DNA of 64,000 bases from Diphasiastrum complanatum (lineage: Eukaryota; Streptophyta; Lycopodiopsida; Lycopodiales; Lycopodiaceae), in assembly GCA_029204225.1 (NCBI GenBank), contig CM055100.1:57550345-57614344 (forward strand). Reading direction: 5' to 3'. Position 1 is the stretch's first letter. Each line of letters begins with the position of its first letter. The notes under the pieces were generated by a model. The model had not been told where the DNA came from and searched no databases. It saw only the letters and a program-made list of their open reading frames with translations. Below are positions 13,523 through 26,152 of this stretch, piece by piece. A program made the position numbers and the translations under genes.

Positions 13523-14209
13523 TGTATAGGGAGTGTACACAGTATAGTGTCGTTGTTGAAGAGAGCTTCGGGAGAAGAAAAGTCTTCTGAGAGTTCGGGG
13601 TTTACGGCGGACTGGAGACAGAAAGTGAAGCATTGGTGCATGGTTTCTAGCATACAGAGGTTTGCTAGGCGTGAAACCGTGTGAGGATTCCAGACAAGGC
13701 TTATCAATTGGAGAAACGGAAATTCTAAAAATTTCGTAAAGTAGCTGCTCGGTGTTTGCAATCGGTGTGCATCCGAATGACAAACAGTTTGAAGCATCAG
13801 ATTCTTTGCTGTAGGGCAACCTCAGAGCAAAAGGATTTGCTTGTTGAAGAGCTGTACAGAGGCTACCAAGTGCCAAGAATGTTGTAGAAACCTTGGCTTA
13901 GGATTTATAGATGTAAAAGCCTGAATTTTTCTCTGTAGGCATGCATATTTGATGCTGTAAAAGCAGGCATGAGGGCACCCTAATCAGTTGAACAAGATCT
14001 CCAGTGGTCGTGAACAGCCGCCAGTACCTGAGAAGCTGGATTGGATTGTATATGGCAGCCATAGCTTTGCAAACAGTAGAGAAAGGAAGAACGTGTGGGG
14101 AGGAGGTCGCGGTTGAGCTCGCGCGCCCAAACCGTCTTCATACTTAGCTTTTCAAAGTGAGCCAGCGGCTGGAAGGGGTTTCATCAGTGCACAAAAGTGT
14201 GCTAGACCA

Positions 14210-16595
14210 TTGGATTGCGTGGCACAATTTACGCAAACTCATACTCTTGCACTCAATGGTGTAGCTGAGTGCAAGAATCGTACGATTGTGGAAAGTGCCA
14301 GATCTATGCTAGCTGAGATGAAACTACCAAAAGATTTTTGGTCAGAAGCATGCAGTACGGCAGTCTATCTTCAAAATAGAAGTCCTACCACTGCCATACC
14401 AAAGATAACACCTGAGGAGGCATCCACGAAGAAGAAGCCAAAAGTGAATCACTTGCGAATATTTGGATGTAAGGCCTTTGTACACATTCCTAAGGAAGAG
14501 AGACGTAAACTTGATGTGAAAGCTATCAAGTGTATATTCCTAGGATATGATGATCGTGTGAAGGGCTATAGATGTTTTGATCCAGTGAAAAACAAAATAC
14601 ATGTAAGTCGTGATGTCATCTTTGATGAATCTAAGATGTATGAAGATGAGGATGCTGAGAAGATAGACACATCCAGTGGGAAAGATGGTATAGTGAGGAT
14701 ACCTCCTGATGATGATCCATTTATTGACTTTCCTAGTGATGGACATGAGGATACGTCTCAAGATACTACTACTCAACCTCAAGAGACAGGTTGCAGAGGT
14801 AGAGATAAACCTTTAGGTGCAAGAAGGATTGAAGTTGCAGGTGACAAACGCAAGGAGAAAGATATATCGTGGGATACATTTTCACCAAGAAGCCGATCAC
14901 CTGACAGGTTGCTCTCTAAGTGGTTTGAGAAATTGTTGGAGAGCCGCGACATGGATGACTTTCCAGGATCATCTAGCCAGGGAGAGCTACGAAGATCGAC
15001 AAGAGAGAAGACACAACCTGAAAGGTATGAAGCAAATTATGCTCTCTTATCTAGCATTATTCAAAGCAAAGAACCTTTGACTTATGGTGAAGTGAAGGAT
15101 GATGACATTTGGGTCAAGGCCATGGGAGAGGAGATGGAGTCAATTGCTAAGCATAACCCACATGGGACTTCGTGGAACGACCAGTTGGCAGAAACCCATT
15201 GGTTGTAAATGGGTATACAGGACTAAGTACCATGCAGATGGAAGCATAACAAAGCACAAAGCAAGATCAATGATCAAAGGGTATGCACAAAGTAAAGGCA
15301 TCGACTATGAGGAGACCTTTGCGCCAATATGTAAGTGGAATACTCTACGTCTACTTGTTGCTTTAGCTTCACATTTTGGTTGGCCTTTGCATCAGATGGA
15401 TGTGAAATATGCTTTTCTAAATGGTGATCTAGAAGAAGAGGTGTTCATGGATCAACATGAAGGCTTTGTAGCGAAAGGACAGGAGAATAAAGTATGTCGC
15501 TTGAAGAAAGCACTTTATGGTCTTAAATAGGCACCACGTGCGTAGTACAGCAGGATTGATGCCTACTTTGGTTTAAAGGGAATGGTGAGAACACACTCGG
15601 ATCCAAATCTTTATGTTTCATGCTTTGATGGTATGGTTGCTTTGATTGCTCTTTATCTTGATGACTTGATTATTACGGAAAATAATCAAGAGATGATAGA
15701 CATGATCAAGAAAGACCTCATGGAACAATTCGAGATGACAGATCTCAGCCTAATGCATTATTGCCTTGGAGTAGAGGTGTGGCAAAAAGGACATGAAGTG
15801 CACAGGTGAAGTATGTCAGAGAGTTGCTGCACAGGTTCAAGTTGCAGGATTGCAAGCCAATGAACACTCCTATTGAACTAAGTAAAAGGCTTTCTGAGCT
15901 TGATGAGTCACAACCATTTGATGCTACGTTGTATAGGCAGTTAGTAGGGAGCTTGATTTACCTTACCACGACTAGACCATATATATGCTATGTTGTTGGT
16001 ATTGTAAGTCAGTTTATGGCAGCACCTATGGAAACGCATTGGAAGACAGCTAAGCGCATTTTGTGTTATGTCAAAGGCACTTCAGATTATGGCTTGATTT
16101 ATAGGAAGCATGAGGGTTTACCTGAGTTATGTGGCTATGTGGATGCAGATTGGGGAGGTGACTATAACGATTGTAGATCTACCACATGGTCTGTATTTTA
16201 GCTTTGTGGTAGTTGTTTCTCCTGGTCTAGTAAGAAGCAAAGTACAATTGCTCTATCCACCACAAAAACAGAGTATAAGACAATGTGTAGTGCAACACAT
16301 GAAGCCATATGGTTGAGACAGATCTTGGAAGAAGTTGGGATGAAATAGAAAAATACCACGACTATACATAGCGATAGTCAGAGTGGCATTCAGCTAGCAA
16401 AGAATCCAGTTTTCCATGCGAGAACCAAACACATTGAGATTCAATATCACTTTATACTTGAGAGGCTGCTGAGTCTTGAAATTCATGTTGTTCATTGTAG
16501 TACGGAAGAACAACTAGCTAATATTTTCACTAAGTCACTTGTTAAAGAAAAGTTTGATAAGTTTAGATCAAAACTTTATGTACTTAAAGTTTGTT
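14210..16595 (+). pseudogene. Copia A pol remnant: integrase C-terminus, RT, RNase H
   Basis: The first block has GVAECKNRTIVESARSMLAE and LRIFGCKAFVHIPKEER (integrase end), then an acidic linker. After a frameshift near 15190 comes RT: GCKWVYRTKYHADGS, QMDVKYAFLNGDLEEE, KALYGLK. Two stops follow close together near 15530 and 15545, at codons where relatives have Gln and Trp. The catalytic motif reads LYLDDLI, not YVDD. A further frameshift near 15808 leads into RNase H, with ARTKHIEIQYHF near 16420, ending near 16595. Several inactivating changes are C-to-T or G-to-A. Confidence 0.92.
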
Positions 16596-16640
16596 GACTT
16601 TAAAGCTATGTATGTGACTGTATAAAAAGTAGACTCTACT

Positions 16641-16651
16641 TTAAGGGAGAG
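16641..16651 (+). other. Polypurine tract of Copia A
   Basis: TTAAGGGAGAG directly before the 3' LTR, the expected primer for plus-strand DNA synthesis. The same tract precedes the LTR at 178. Confidence 0.85.
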
Positions 16652-16926
16652 AGTTAGAATTAAAGTAGAATCACTGTGTTACTATACTATGGGTCCTATC
16701 AGTCGATAAGGATCAGTTGGCCTCGCCACGAGGCGAGTCGATGGGACACGCGTCCCGTCAACAACAACTTGTGTCATGCATGGGTTGCCTGAGCAAAGAA
16801 CTATATGTACAGTGTAATTTCATTTTGAGAAATACACTTGCTACATGAGCTAGATGTGGAGAGTGTTTTTTTGTCTGTGTTACTGTGTAGCATGATCTGT
16901 GTTCCTGTTCGAAGCAAATTCTAAGT
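16652..16926 (+). repeat. 3' LTR of Copia A
   Basis: Same ends and length as the 5' LTR. Followed by GTTAT, the right copy of the target duplication. Confidence 0.88.
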
Positions 16927-17041
16927 GTTATGGCACATGGGTTTGGGTGAACAAAAAAAAAAACCCCTAACTCGAGGAATTTCTATATAAGGGCATGTGA
17001 CAAAATTTTGAAAAACCTTATTTATTTGAAGAGAATAGAGT

Positions 17042-17734
<693 letters not shown>

Positions 17735-17990
17735 ATCAATGATAATTTTCATTGTTACACTTCTTAGTTATTGTTTACGATGTACTTTATTACTAGCTGT
17801 AACTAGTCGTTGGCCAGTCTAGTAGTCTACTCCTAGGTTCTCCCTCTCTATCAGGGTTCAGGATTTATAGGTACATTTTACATTTAGTATGTTGTAGTGT
17901 GATAGAGTGATATTTTGTGTTCTTCTTTCGTCTCCCTACTTGGTGATTGTTTATGGTGAATGCTTGATGTTGCATTTCTGATTGTTGACA
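17735..17990 (+). repeat. 5' LTR of Copia C
   Basis: 256 bp ending in ATTGTTGACA, just before a primer-binding site. It matches the LTR at 43747-43916 with about nine differences in some 170 bases compared by eye. The start reads TATTAGAAATC where the other copy has TGTTAGAAATC. Confidence 0.9.
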
Positions 17991-18002
17991 TGGTATCAGA
18001 TC
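17991..18002 (+). other. Primer-binding site of Copia C
   Basis: TGGTATCAGATC, the initiator tRNA-Met complement with a change in its last bases. Bases 18003-18767 are leader without a recognised gene. Confidence 0.88.
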
Positions 18003-18767
18003 TACGATAGTCCTGCGTGCCTGATCAGTGGATACAGCTTGTCACAGGCTCCGCAACAAAGTGAGAAAGTCCTTCACAGGAGGTGAAAGCTTGGAGAGAC
18101 AAAAACGACTAGAAGAAATTCTTCTTGATGTATTTTGCAGATTTTGGAGCTCACAGTTATTAGTGGGGAATGAAGACACGGTCCCGGAGGCATCGGAAAG
18201 GCCAAGGCAGCATCAGACAGATTGAAAATCTGTTGAGTGAGAAAAGTTTTACAATTTTTTTTTTTTAGTCTTTGTGAGAAGTGTCATTTGTGAGAGAGTT
18301 ATGCCAAGAAATCTCTCATTTGTTTGTTTGGGGTACAGCAAATCACACCAGACAGTGTTTAGTACTGCCATTTAGAGCTTTGAGGCTTCATACCTTTCAC
18401 ATTACAGAGATCTGTATGTTTGAATGATCACTCAGTTCAAAATCTAAGCAAAGAGGAGGCGGCGTAGCCACCGCGCCGAAGTAGAGAATCTAGAATATTC
18501 TCTTTGAAAGTTCTTATATTCTCTCTTTTTATATCCGTACCAATATCGGATCCAAGCACGCTAGCTGAAGAGAAACCCGAGCAGTCGTACATCCACGCTC
18601 CAGTCCGATATTGTCCGTATCGATATCAAATTATCCACGCGCACAAGTTAAGGAGGATCCTGAGCAGCCGTACTTCCGCGCTCCATTCCGATATCATGTG
18701 TATAACCAGAAAAATATACAGTTTTGTGGTGTGATAAATTACTTGATCTGGATTCATCTATTCAGTA

Positions 18768-19580
18768 ATGGCAACTCTAAGTGAGAGTGTCCTCAATGAG
18801 TCAAGCAAATTGGAAGGAGTCGGCAACTATGCAGTTTGGAAATTCAAACTGAAAAACATTTTGATGAAAAAGGAGCTATGGGAGATCGTGACAGGTGAAG
18901 AGTCAAGACCAGTGATTAAAGAAGATAAGCAGACATTTGACAGAAGAAAACGGAAAGCACAAAATGTCATCAACTTATCAGTTAGAGAAGCATGGGATAT
19001 GTTGAAGGCATTGTTTGAGACCACAAACACATCTCGAGTGCTATTCTTGAAGATGAAGCTGCACACATTGCGGATGGATGATGGTGCAACTGTTGTTGAT
19101 CATCTATTGAAGATCAAAGAGATTTGTGACCAATTAGCAACAGTTGGAGAGCGAGTACAGGATCGTGAGATCGTGCAATTGACATTGAATAGTTTGAGTG
19201 AGTCACATCAGATGTTTGTGACAAGTATAGCCACACGGGAAAATCTTCCAACCTATGAAGAGTTAGGTGGATTGCTTTTGCAGGAAGAACAACGTCAAGA
19301 GAACTTGAGTCATTGCAATAGGGGATTTGATCAAGCTCTTGTAGTTAGGGGACGTGGTGATAGATTTGGTCGTGGAAGACACCAATCAAGAAGTGTAAAT
19401 TCAAATTGTGGATCATTCCAACAATTTCAAGAACAATCCAATGATGGCCCAAATCGAGGCAATTAGAATCAAGGCCGAGGTCAAGGACGCGGCTATTCCA
19501 GGCAAAATAAACCTGGAAATTGTAGGTATTGCAACAAACCTGGCCACTAGGAGCATAAATGCTTCAAGAAGTAGAAGGAG
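18768..19580 (+). pseudogene. Copia C gag with zinc knuckle
   Basis: The ATG at 18768 opens a UBN2-type gag of 232 residues: LEGVGNYAVWKFKLKNILMK at the N-terminus, then AWDMLKALFETTNTSRVLFL and the conserved VQLTLNSLSESHQMFVTSI. After RGRGDRFGRGRHQ an in-frame stop appears near 19466. Beyond it the CRYCNKPGH zinc knuckle is readable in the same frame region near 19520, with another stop inside. It would have bound retrotransposon RNA. It follows its own LTR, primer-binding site and leader. Confidence 0.92.
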
Positions 19581-20910
19581 ATGGAACAAAGAAAAGACAA
19601 AGGGCAAGTGGGAAATTATGCTGATCAACATCAATTTGATGATTATTATTATGAAAACAATTATATTGATCAACATCAATACGATGATGATCAATATGAA
19701 GATGATACAGGTGAGAGCTCAAAATTGTTCATTACAGCATTAATGACAAGTGATGAAACCAAGGATACCTATTACATTGATAGTGGTGCATCCAAGCACA
19801 TGACTTCAAGGAAAGAGTGGTTTTTAGAACTCAAGGAAACTCACAATGGTGATGAAGTTGGACAAGCCGATGGCAAATTGCTATCTGTTAAAGGAGTTGG
19901 AGTGGTACCAGTGAAGTTAGCCAGCGGGAAGATAAAACGGATAAGCAATGTGCAATATGTGCCTGGCTTAGCTAACAATCTACTATCTGTTGGGACGATG
20001 GCTGATCAACAACTCAAGCTTGAGTTTGACAGTGACAAATGTCTTGTCAAAGACATCAAGAATCCCTACAAAGTGATTTCTATAGGAGCTAGAGTCAACG
20101 AGAATCGACTCTATAAATTGAATGCGAGATCTTTTGCTCAAGCTATGGTAAGCACAGTTGATAGTCGAAGTGATCTTTGGCATCAACGATTCGGTCATAT
20201 TAGTGCTCAAAGTTTACATATTCTCAAAAGAGGTAATCTAGTTATAGGATTGCCTGATATTTCTTTTGAAGGAAAAATTTGTGAAGGTTGCATTTTGGGA
20301 AAACAACACAGAGAGAGGTTTCCCAAAAGTGGAGCAAGGAGAGCCAGTGGCATCCTAGATCTTGTCCACAGTGACCTATGTGGACCTATGCAGACTAGAT
20401 CTCTTAGTGGCTACTATTACTTTATCACCGTCATTGATAATTATAGCAAATGCATTTGGATTTATTTCATAAACAAGAAATCAGATGCTTTTGCTAAGTT
20501 CAGGGAATTCAAGGCATTAGTTGAAAAGCAAACATGATGTTGCATCAAAACTTTGAGATCTGATGGAGGTGGTGAGTATTTTTTGACAGAATTTATTGAT
20601 TTCTGCAAAGATCAAGGGATCAAGAGACAGACTACAACACCTTATTCACCACAGCAAAATGGAGTTCTAGAATGAAAGAACTGATCTATTGTTGAGATGG
20701 CCAGGGCGATGCTCAAAAGCAAGGGTCTGCCAAACACGTTTTGGGCAGAAGCTTGTAGCACAGCTATGCACATCCTGAATCGGTGTCCTACAAAATCCAT
20801 GGAAGGTAAGACACCTCATGAAGTTGTTACTGGAAAGAAACCTAATATTTCTCATTTGAGAATATTTGGCTATGATGGTTATGCTCATATTCCTGATGAG
20901 AAATGAAGGA
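19581..20910 (+). pseudogene. Copia C protease and integrase
   Basis: The frame opening at 19581 has an acidic spacer, then the aspartic protease site YYIDSGASKHMTS near 19770. The integrase zinc region reads LWHQRFGHISAQSLHILKRG. The catalytic core shows DLVHSDLCGPM, then after a TGA near 20536 RSDGGGEYF, then PYSPQQNGVLE with stops where relatives have R and R-like codons. Integrase ends with HLRIFGYDGYAHIPDEK and a TGA near 20906. All three acidic residues (D, D, E) remain visible, so only point stops disable it. Confidence 0.93.
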
Positions 20911-22010
20911 AATTGGATGCAAAAGCTATCAAGTGTATTTTCCTTGGATATGATGAGAAGGCCAAGGCATACAGGATGTATGACACAAATGCACAGAAGC
21001 TTGTAATTTCTAGGGATGCTACATTTGACGAGATGGGCCGAGTTGAACAATCTGAAGTAATCACTGAACCTTTTGATGAGGGAGCGAAAGTACAGGTCAA
21101 GAAGGAAGTGGATTTTGATATAGAAAATCCGTTGGACAAAGGCAAGCCTGATGCTGAAATTCCCAAGAGAGTACCTAAATGGTACTTATCAGTCACAGAT
21201 GGTGCAAAGAAGGGAGATACTCCCGAATCTAATGAGCAGAGAGAGCTTAGAAGATCATGTGCTCAAGGCTCAAGAACCAAAAACTTTTGATAAAGCAAAG
21301 GAGCATGAGGAGTGGCGTGAAGCTATGGAAACAGAAATGGAAGCTATATCAAAAAATAGGACTTGGAACTTGGTTGAGCTACCTGATGGTAAGACGCCTA
21401 TCACTTGCAAATGGATATACAAGATCAAATATGGAGCTGATGGGCAACTCAAAAAATACAAAGCACGGTTGGTTGCGAGAGGATTTGAGCAGCAAGAAGG
21501 TATTGATTTTGAGGAAACCTTCGCACCCATAGCTAAGATGGTAACTATACGTTCTGTCATTGCTATTTCTGCTTTCTATGGTTGGAAGATCCAGCAAATG
21601 GATGTTAAATCTGCTTTTCTTAATGGAGTGCTGGATGAAGAGGTGTACTTAGTACAACCTCAAGGATTTATTGAACCAGGGAGAGAGCACCTTGTTTGTA
21701 AGCTCAACAAAGCTATTTATGGATTGAAGCAAGCACCACGGGCATGGTACTCTTGCATTGATGAACACTTTAAGCGAAGGGGAATGGTAAAGAGTGATGT
21801 TGGTCCTAATCTTTACATTCTAAGGCAAGATTCAGATATAGTGTTCATTGTGCGGTATGTGGATGATTTGATTATTACAAGAAGTAATGAGAGCTTAATT
21901 GATAAAATCAAATTAGATCTTTCCAAAGCTTTTGACATGAGCGATCTAGGATTGGTGCACTATTGTCTTGGCAATGAAGTATGGCAAAAGGAAAATATGG
22001 TCATTTCTTT
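20911..22010 (+). pseudogene. Copia C linker and reverse transcriptase, cut at its C-terminal part
   Basis: Continues from integrase through the linker (KCIFLGYDEKAKAYRMYD) and, in an overlapping frame from about 21151, RT: TCKWIYKIKYGADGQLKKYK, FAPIAKMVTIRSVIAI, QMDVKSAFLNGVLDEEVYL, KAIYGLKQAPRAWYS and the catalytic VRYVDDLII near 21855. The frame is intact through YCLGNEVWQKENMVIS and then loses homology at about 22010. The next expected residues are found 20.9 kb away, at 42943. RNase H and the 3' LTR are also there. Confidence 0.93.
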
Positions 22011-23129
22011 GTTAGTCATATTCATTATATTACCCTATAAATGACACTAAAGTACTTGGAAAGTTTGAAAATCAATCGATACAACAACAAAAAGTCAATA
22101 GAGCTCTTTCTGTCTTGTCCCAACTTTAATTAGATAATAAATTCTTGTCCTAATTTTGATTATATTTGTCTATATTTTTCATGCAATTAGTTTTATGCAT
22201 GTGTTTTACAGAAATCACATGTATACTTTATTGTTTTTATAAGAAATTCATTATGTTGTGAACAATAGCAATGTGTTTTATTCTTTTTAAAATGTATTTG
22301 AAATTGACATTGAAACACATGTTTTTACAATGTGTTCCTAGGATAGATATGAAGTAGAAAATGAGGAGCTACATTCTGTAAATGCCAAAAATAAATCGAA
22401 GATAAATACATAAAATCTAATTTAGCCTAGAAAAAACACTTTAAAAAATCAATTTGAGGCTGATTTATGTATTTGGTTGCAAGTTCTAAACTTCCATGTT
22501 CTTCTCACTTTTCACTTTGTATAGTATTATTTAACCAAATGAGAAGATCACTTTCAGATATCAATTTGAAGTTGATTATGTGTTTGTAAAATTATCACTT
22601 TCAAGTATCAGTTTGAGGTTGGCTATGTGTTTGGTTACAAGCTCTTTACTTTTTGTTTGGCTGCATTATGATTTCTCCTTGGTATTAAATCTGTCTAACT
22701 AAATAAAAGGCTTTCTTTCTTGTATCAAATCATGTTTTATCTTGCATTTTCATTTTCTCTTCTCTTTTTAGTTTAAATAAAAATAATTTAACCAAATGAA
22801 ATAATCACTTTAGACGATGGAATTCCTAAACCCTAAAATCAACATTTTGACATTTAATACTTCAACTGCTACTATTTTTCTATATGGCCATAGTTGTAGT
22901 TATTCTTTGCGATTTTAATCTATTTTTGTTTTCTTCTAATATTTGTCGCGTACCTTTGTTTGTAACACAAATTTCGACAACTTATGTAGTAATGATACTA
23001 AATTAAATTTTCTCCTGTACTTGTACTATGTTCTTTTTGCTTGAGAATTGATAGTTCATTGTAAAAATAGGCTATAATTATTGAATATCATAATTACAAG
23101 CTCTTAACTTTTTCGAATACCACAATGCT
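22011..23129. other. AT-rich, no gene recognised
   Basis: Noncoding-looking sequence. A word group around TATGTGTTTGGTTACAAGCTC, with a related ATGTATTTGGTTGCAAGTTC, recurs between 22440 and 22650, suggesting an old tandem duplication. Confidence 0.5.
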
Positions 23130-23226
23130 TCATCTTACAATTTGCTTATCTTTTTCTCTACTCCCACCTATTTGAAATTATGTTTTACTCATGTAGGTTG
23201 ATCGACTTTGGTATGCAGGTCAATAA
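23130..23226 (+). repeat. Dispersed repeat X, copy 1
   Basis: Shares long words with 46630-46770, including CACCTATTTGAAATTATGTT, TTACTCATGTA, TTGATCGACTTT and CAGGTCAA. It is cut at 23226/23227 by an LTR. The partner lies beside the CACTA-like terminal region, so this may be a CACTA end. Confidence 0.75.
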
Positions 23227-23797
23227 TGTGAAAAGTACAGTACTAAGGACCATAAATGGATCTTTGAATGATCCACAAGGTGATTGTATGCTTGTTAAAC
23301 AATCTATCAGAAACTAGTCATCAGAAAACAAGATCTAATTTAGCAGCTTGATAGGAAACAAGTAGAGACAATCAAAGCATTGATCAAATAGTCTAATCCA
23401 ACTCCACACGTGTGGAAATAAGGCTGTAGTACAGCCTGTAGACAGTGTTTACAAAGTGCCAAAGTTGGGTTTCATTGGAAAAATAGAGTAATCACCATAC
23501 AATGAGAGGAAACTCGAGTTTCTCCTTGAGGCTCCAAAAAGTTTCTATCTTCTCACTATGGAGAATGGGAATACATAGTAAAACACACTTCCTTTGCAAA
23601 GTTAGGTGAAAATCCAGCATGTAATAAGGAAGTAGACTCCACTTTATTGTCCTAATGTGAAAACCCTAGCCTAGATCCAAGAGTCATGCTTGGTAGGTGC
23701 ATGGTAGGTACAAATCTCATCATAAATCATGGTCTAGATCCTACAAAGTAGGAATCACTACCAAATAGACACAACCACTCCTCTTGACTCGTGGTAA
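23227..23797 (-). repeat. LTR of Copia D, minus orientation
   Basis: Reverse-complement match to the LTR at about 49985-50551, including the GTAGGTACAAATCTCATCAT stretch and the terminal TGTGAAAAGTACAGTACTAA. Because pol-like sequence follows on the right, it is a 3' LTR of a minus-strand copy. The right boundary is approximate. Confidence 0.85.
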
Positions 23798-23990
23798 CCC
23801 CACCTTTGCCAAGTTAACACTCTCCACTGCAATATTAGCATCAAGCTTAAACAATCTACCTTGCTTAAAGCCTTTGGCTATACATTCATCATTTCTAAGG
23901 ACGGAACAAACTCCATGCTTAAATTGAGAGTCGTGATTGATTCGCATTCGCGAAAGTTTCGCGAATCCGACGAATTTCTCATCAGTCAAT
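23798..23990 (-). pseudogene. Copia D pre-integrase fragment
   Basis: The minus strand reads ECIAKGFKQGRLFKLDANI, the typical segment between protease and the integrase zinc region, close in form to the sequence near 53465. Everything between this point and the LTR is deleted. Confidence 0.7.
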
Positions 23991-24000
23991 CACCTTTTCT

Positions 24001-24660
24001 TCTCATCATAATGTATGCAATGTTGTGTACTAGACCAGATTTAGCATACACTATTAGCACGTTAAGTCAATTCATGTCTAATCCTAGGATCTCTCATTGG
24101 AAAGCTTTAAAGAGAGTGATGAGATATATTCAGGAAAGTTTAGATCACGTTTTATGTTATAATGAAAATACTATCAACCCACTTGTCTTGCGAGGCTACT
24201 CCGACTCAAATTGGGGAGGAACAATCTCTACTAGAAAATCTACCTTTGAGTTTTGTTTCTATCTGGTAGGGGGACCGATTTCGTGGAACTCAAGGAAGCA
24301 GAATCAGTTGCGCTTTCTTCGATAGAGGCAGAGTACATCGCAGCATGTCAAGCTTCAAAAGAAGCTGTATGGATCAGGTTATTACTTCACAACCTACATC
24401 ACACTCAGTTCAATGCTACCACCATTTTGTGTGACAAGTTGAGCTGTATTTCAATGTCACTGAATCCCAGATTTCATGGCAAATCCAAGCACATAGAAAT
24501 CCAGTATCAGGAGAAAGTCTTCTCAGAGCAAGTGATCCTTCAATAATGCTCCACAACAAAAATGGCCACAAACATCTTCACCAAAGCGCTTTCCAAGATC
24601 AAGCATCAGAAGTTCTTCACAATGTTGAACCTGACGAAGATACCAAGGCACCAATCGTGA
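24001..24660 (+). pseudogene. Copia E RNase H fragment
   Basis: Plus-strand frames, joined by one frameshift near 24290, encode the RT thumb and RNase H: CTRPDLAYTISTLSQFMSNP, HWKALKRVMRYI, RGYSDSNWGG, ISWNSRKQ, then VALSSIEAEYIAACQASKEA, SKHIEIQYQEK and, after a stop near 24546, TNIFTKALSK. RT upstream is missing. A purine tract and an LTR follow at once, as in an intact element end. Confidence 0.9.
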
Positions 24661-24673
24661 CCTTAAGGGGGAC

Positions 24674-25860
24674 TGTAGGAAATTAAGCCCACAGTTGTCT
24701 CCTTGGTGAATAACTATTTCTATTTCATAATTCTTCCTGCACGTTTATTGATTGTTGATCTAGGGTCAGATGAAACCAACTTTGGTTCTACGTCTGCTCA
24801 TCCGATACTTGCAAGAATCACAACTTAGATAGCCAAATTATTTGAAGAACGTCTACAACGCGCTTCCGGCTGATCTCCATCAAAGGGTAACCAATCCTGT
24901 CATAAATTCAAGTTTAGAAGTTAAGTTTAGTTATTTGAAGTCATTGAAGACTTGGCCATCTTCAAGGACTTCCAAAAGTTAGCATTTAGAACTAGTCTGC
25001 AAATTTACATTACTTTTTTAACAGTCTGCAGAAATACACTATGTGTCGCAATAGTCTACAGAAATACTCTAAGTGTCGCTACAATCTGCAGGAATGACTA
25101 TCTTTTTCACAGTGTCGGCTTTTTTTTTCCAAAATGCGACACTTCAGTATAGTTCACAAGTTTGCGACAATGTCAGATTTTTTGTTTTTTTTCCGAAAAG
25201 CGACATCGTCGACTTTTTTTAAATGATAGTGTCGCATTTTAACAGGCATTGTCGACTTTTTCGCAAAATCTTGAAGAGAGAGAAAAAGCAACAGTCCTCT
25301 ATTTTTTAACGAGGAACGTTCCAGACACTTCCCGTAAAATACGAAGTGAGAAAATTTGCATCATCCTCATCCGCGTCAACATTCCCTACACGTTGACTGT
25401 GTACACAAGGTATAGTTGTCATCTCAAGCCAATACTTCCAAGAACAACAACTTGCCTAATTAGATGACAATCATTTATTATAATACATGGATGCAATCTA
25501 TAAATGGATCATCCATGCACACTCTACATAATGCTCCGTCCATGAGATGTATGATTTGAGCCTCCCAGTTACGCCGCCATTCTGGTTGTAATTGTTATTT
25601 TATTGTGCTTTAGTGTAATGTAGCAGCAACATGCTTTTCTATCTGTGTATAACGTAGATGAATGCTTGTTGTGATTGAATGCACTTTATCGTTGTTTGAT
25701 TGTGCTTGTTTACTCACTCAGATCAGAACACGGACGTCTACGACTCCTTCGTTTCTAATTAGACAATGGTTGTTTTTGACGCCTGAGGAACTCGCGATAT
25801 CATACTACTCTTCCATCTATTTCAGAACTAGAACTTCATATTGGATCTGATTTCCAATAA
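24674..25860 (+). repeat. Copia E 3' LTR (right edge uncertain)
   Basis: Starts TGTAGGAAATTAAGCC after the tract TTAAGGGGGAC. The span to about 25860 is an estimate. It holds roughly 30-bp tandem words (AGTCTGCAGAAATAC and variants, 25022-25110) and several GTCGC words at 25045-25260, also seen in the LTR at 56245. Confidence 0.5.
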
Positions 25861-26152
25861 TACCACACACACACAAACCACTTCTAATCTCTTTGGTGGA
25901 CTGTACTCTCCTTTTGTGAGTATGAACTATTTTTTGTTTTAGATCATGTTGGGCAACTAGAACACTTAAAGTTGTGATTATTTAGCATAAGCTTTCTATT
26001 AGACTGTTTCTGCATCTAGTAGCTGATTGTAACGGGAGAGGTGTTCCGCAATATTCCTGCTCTCTTCTCCGTTCACGTTCTTCTATCTCCCTTGCCCTAT
26101 CACATCCATTCTCAACACTTCAGAGGATTGGATGTAATTTACATGTGGTGAT

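Larger units (their letters stand above)
13236..16926 (+). mobile_element. Copia A: complete, non-autonomous LTR retrotransposon
   Basis: LTRs of 275 bp (13236-13510 and 16652-16926) enclose a 3.1-kb body. GTTAT flanks both sides (13231-13235 and 16927-16931), which is the 5-bp target duplication expected for Copia. A primer-binding site follows the left LTR and a purine tract precedes the right one. The body begins pol in the integrase C-terminal part. Gag, protease and the integrase core are missing, so the copy is an internal deletion derivative. By eye the LTRs differ at roughly 20 places, mostly transitions. Confidence 0.93.
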
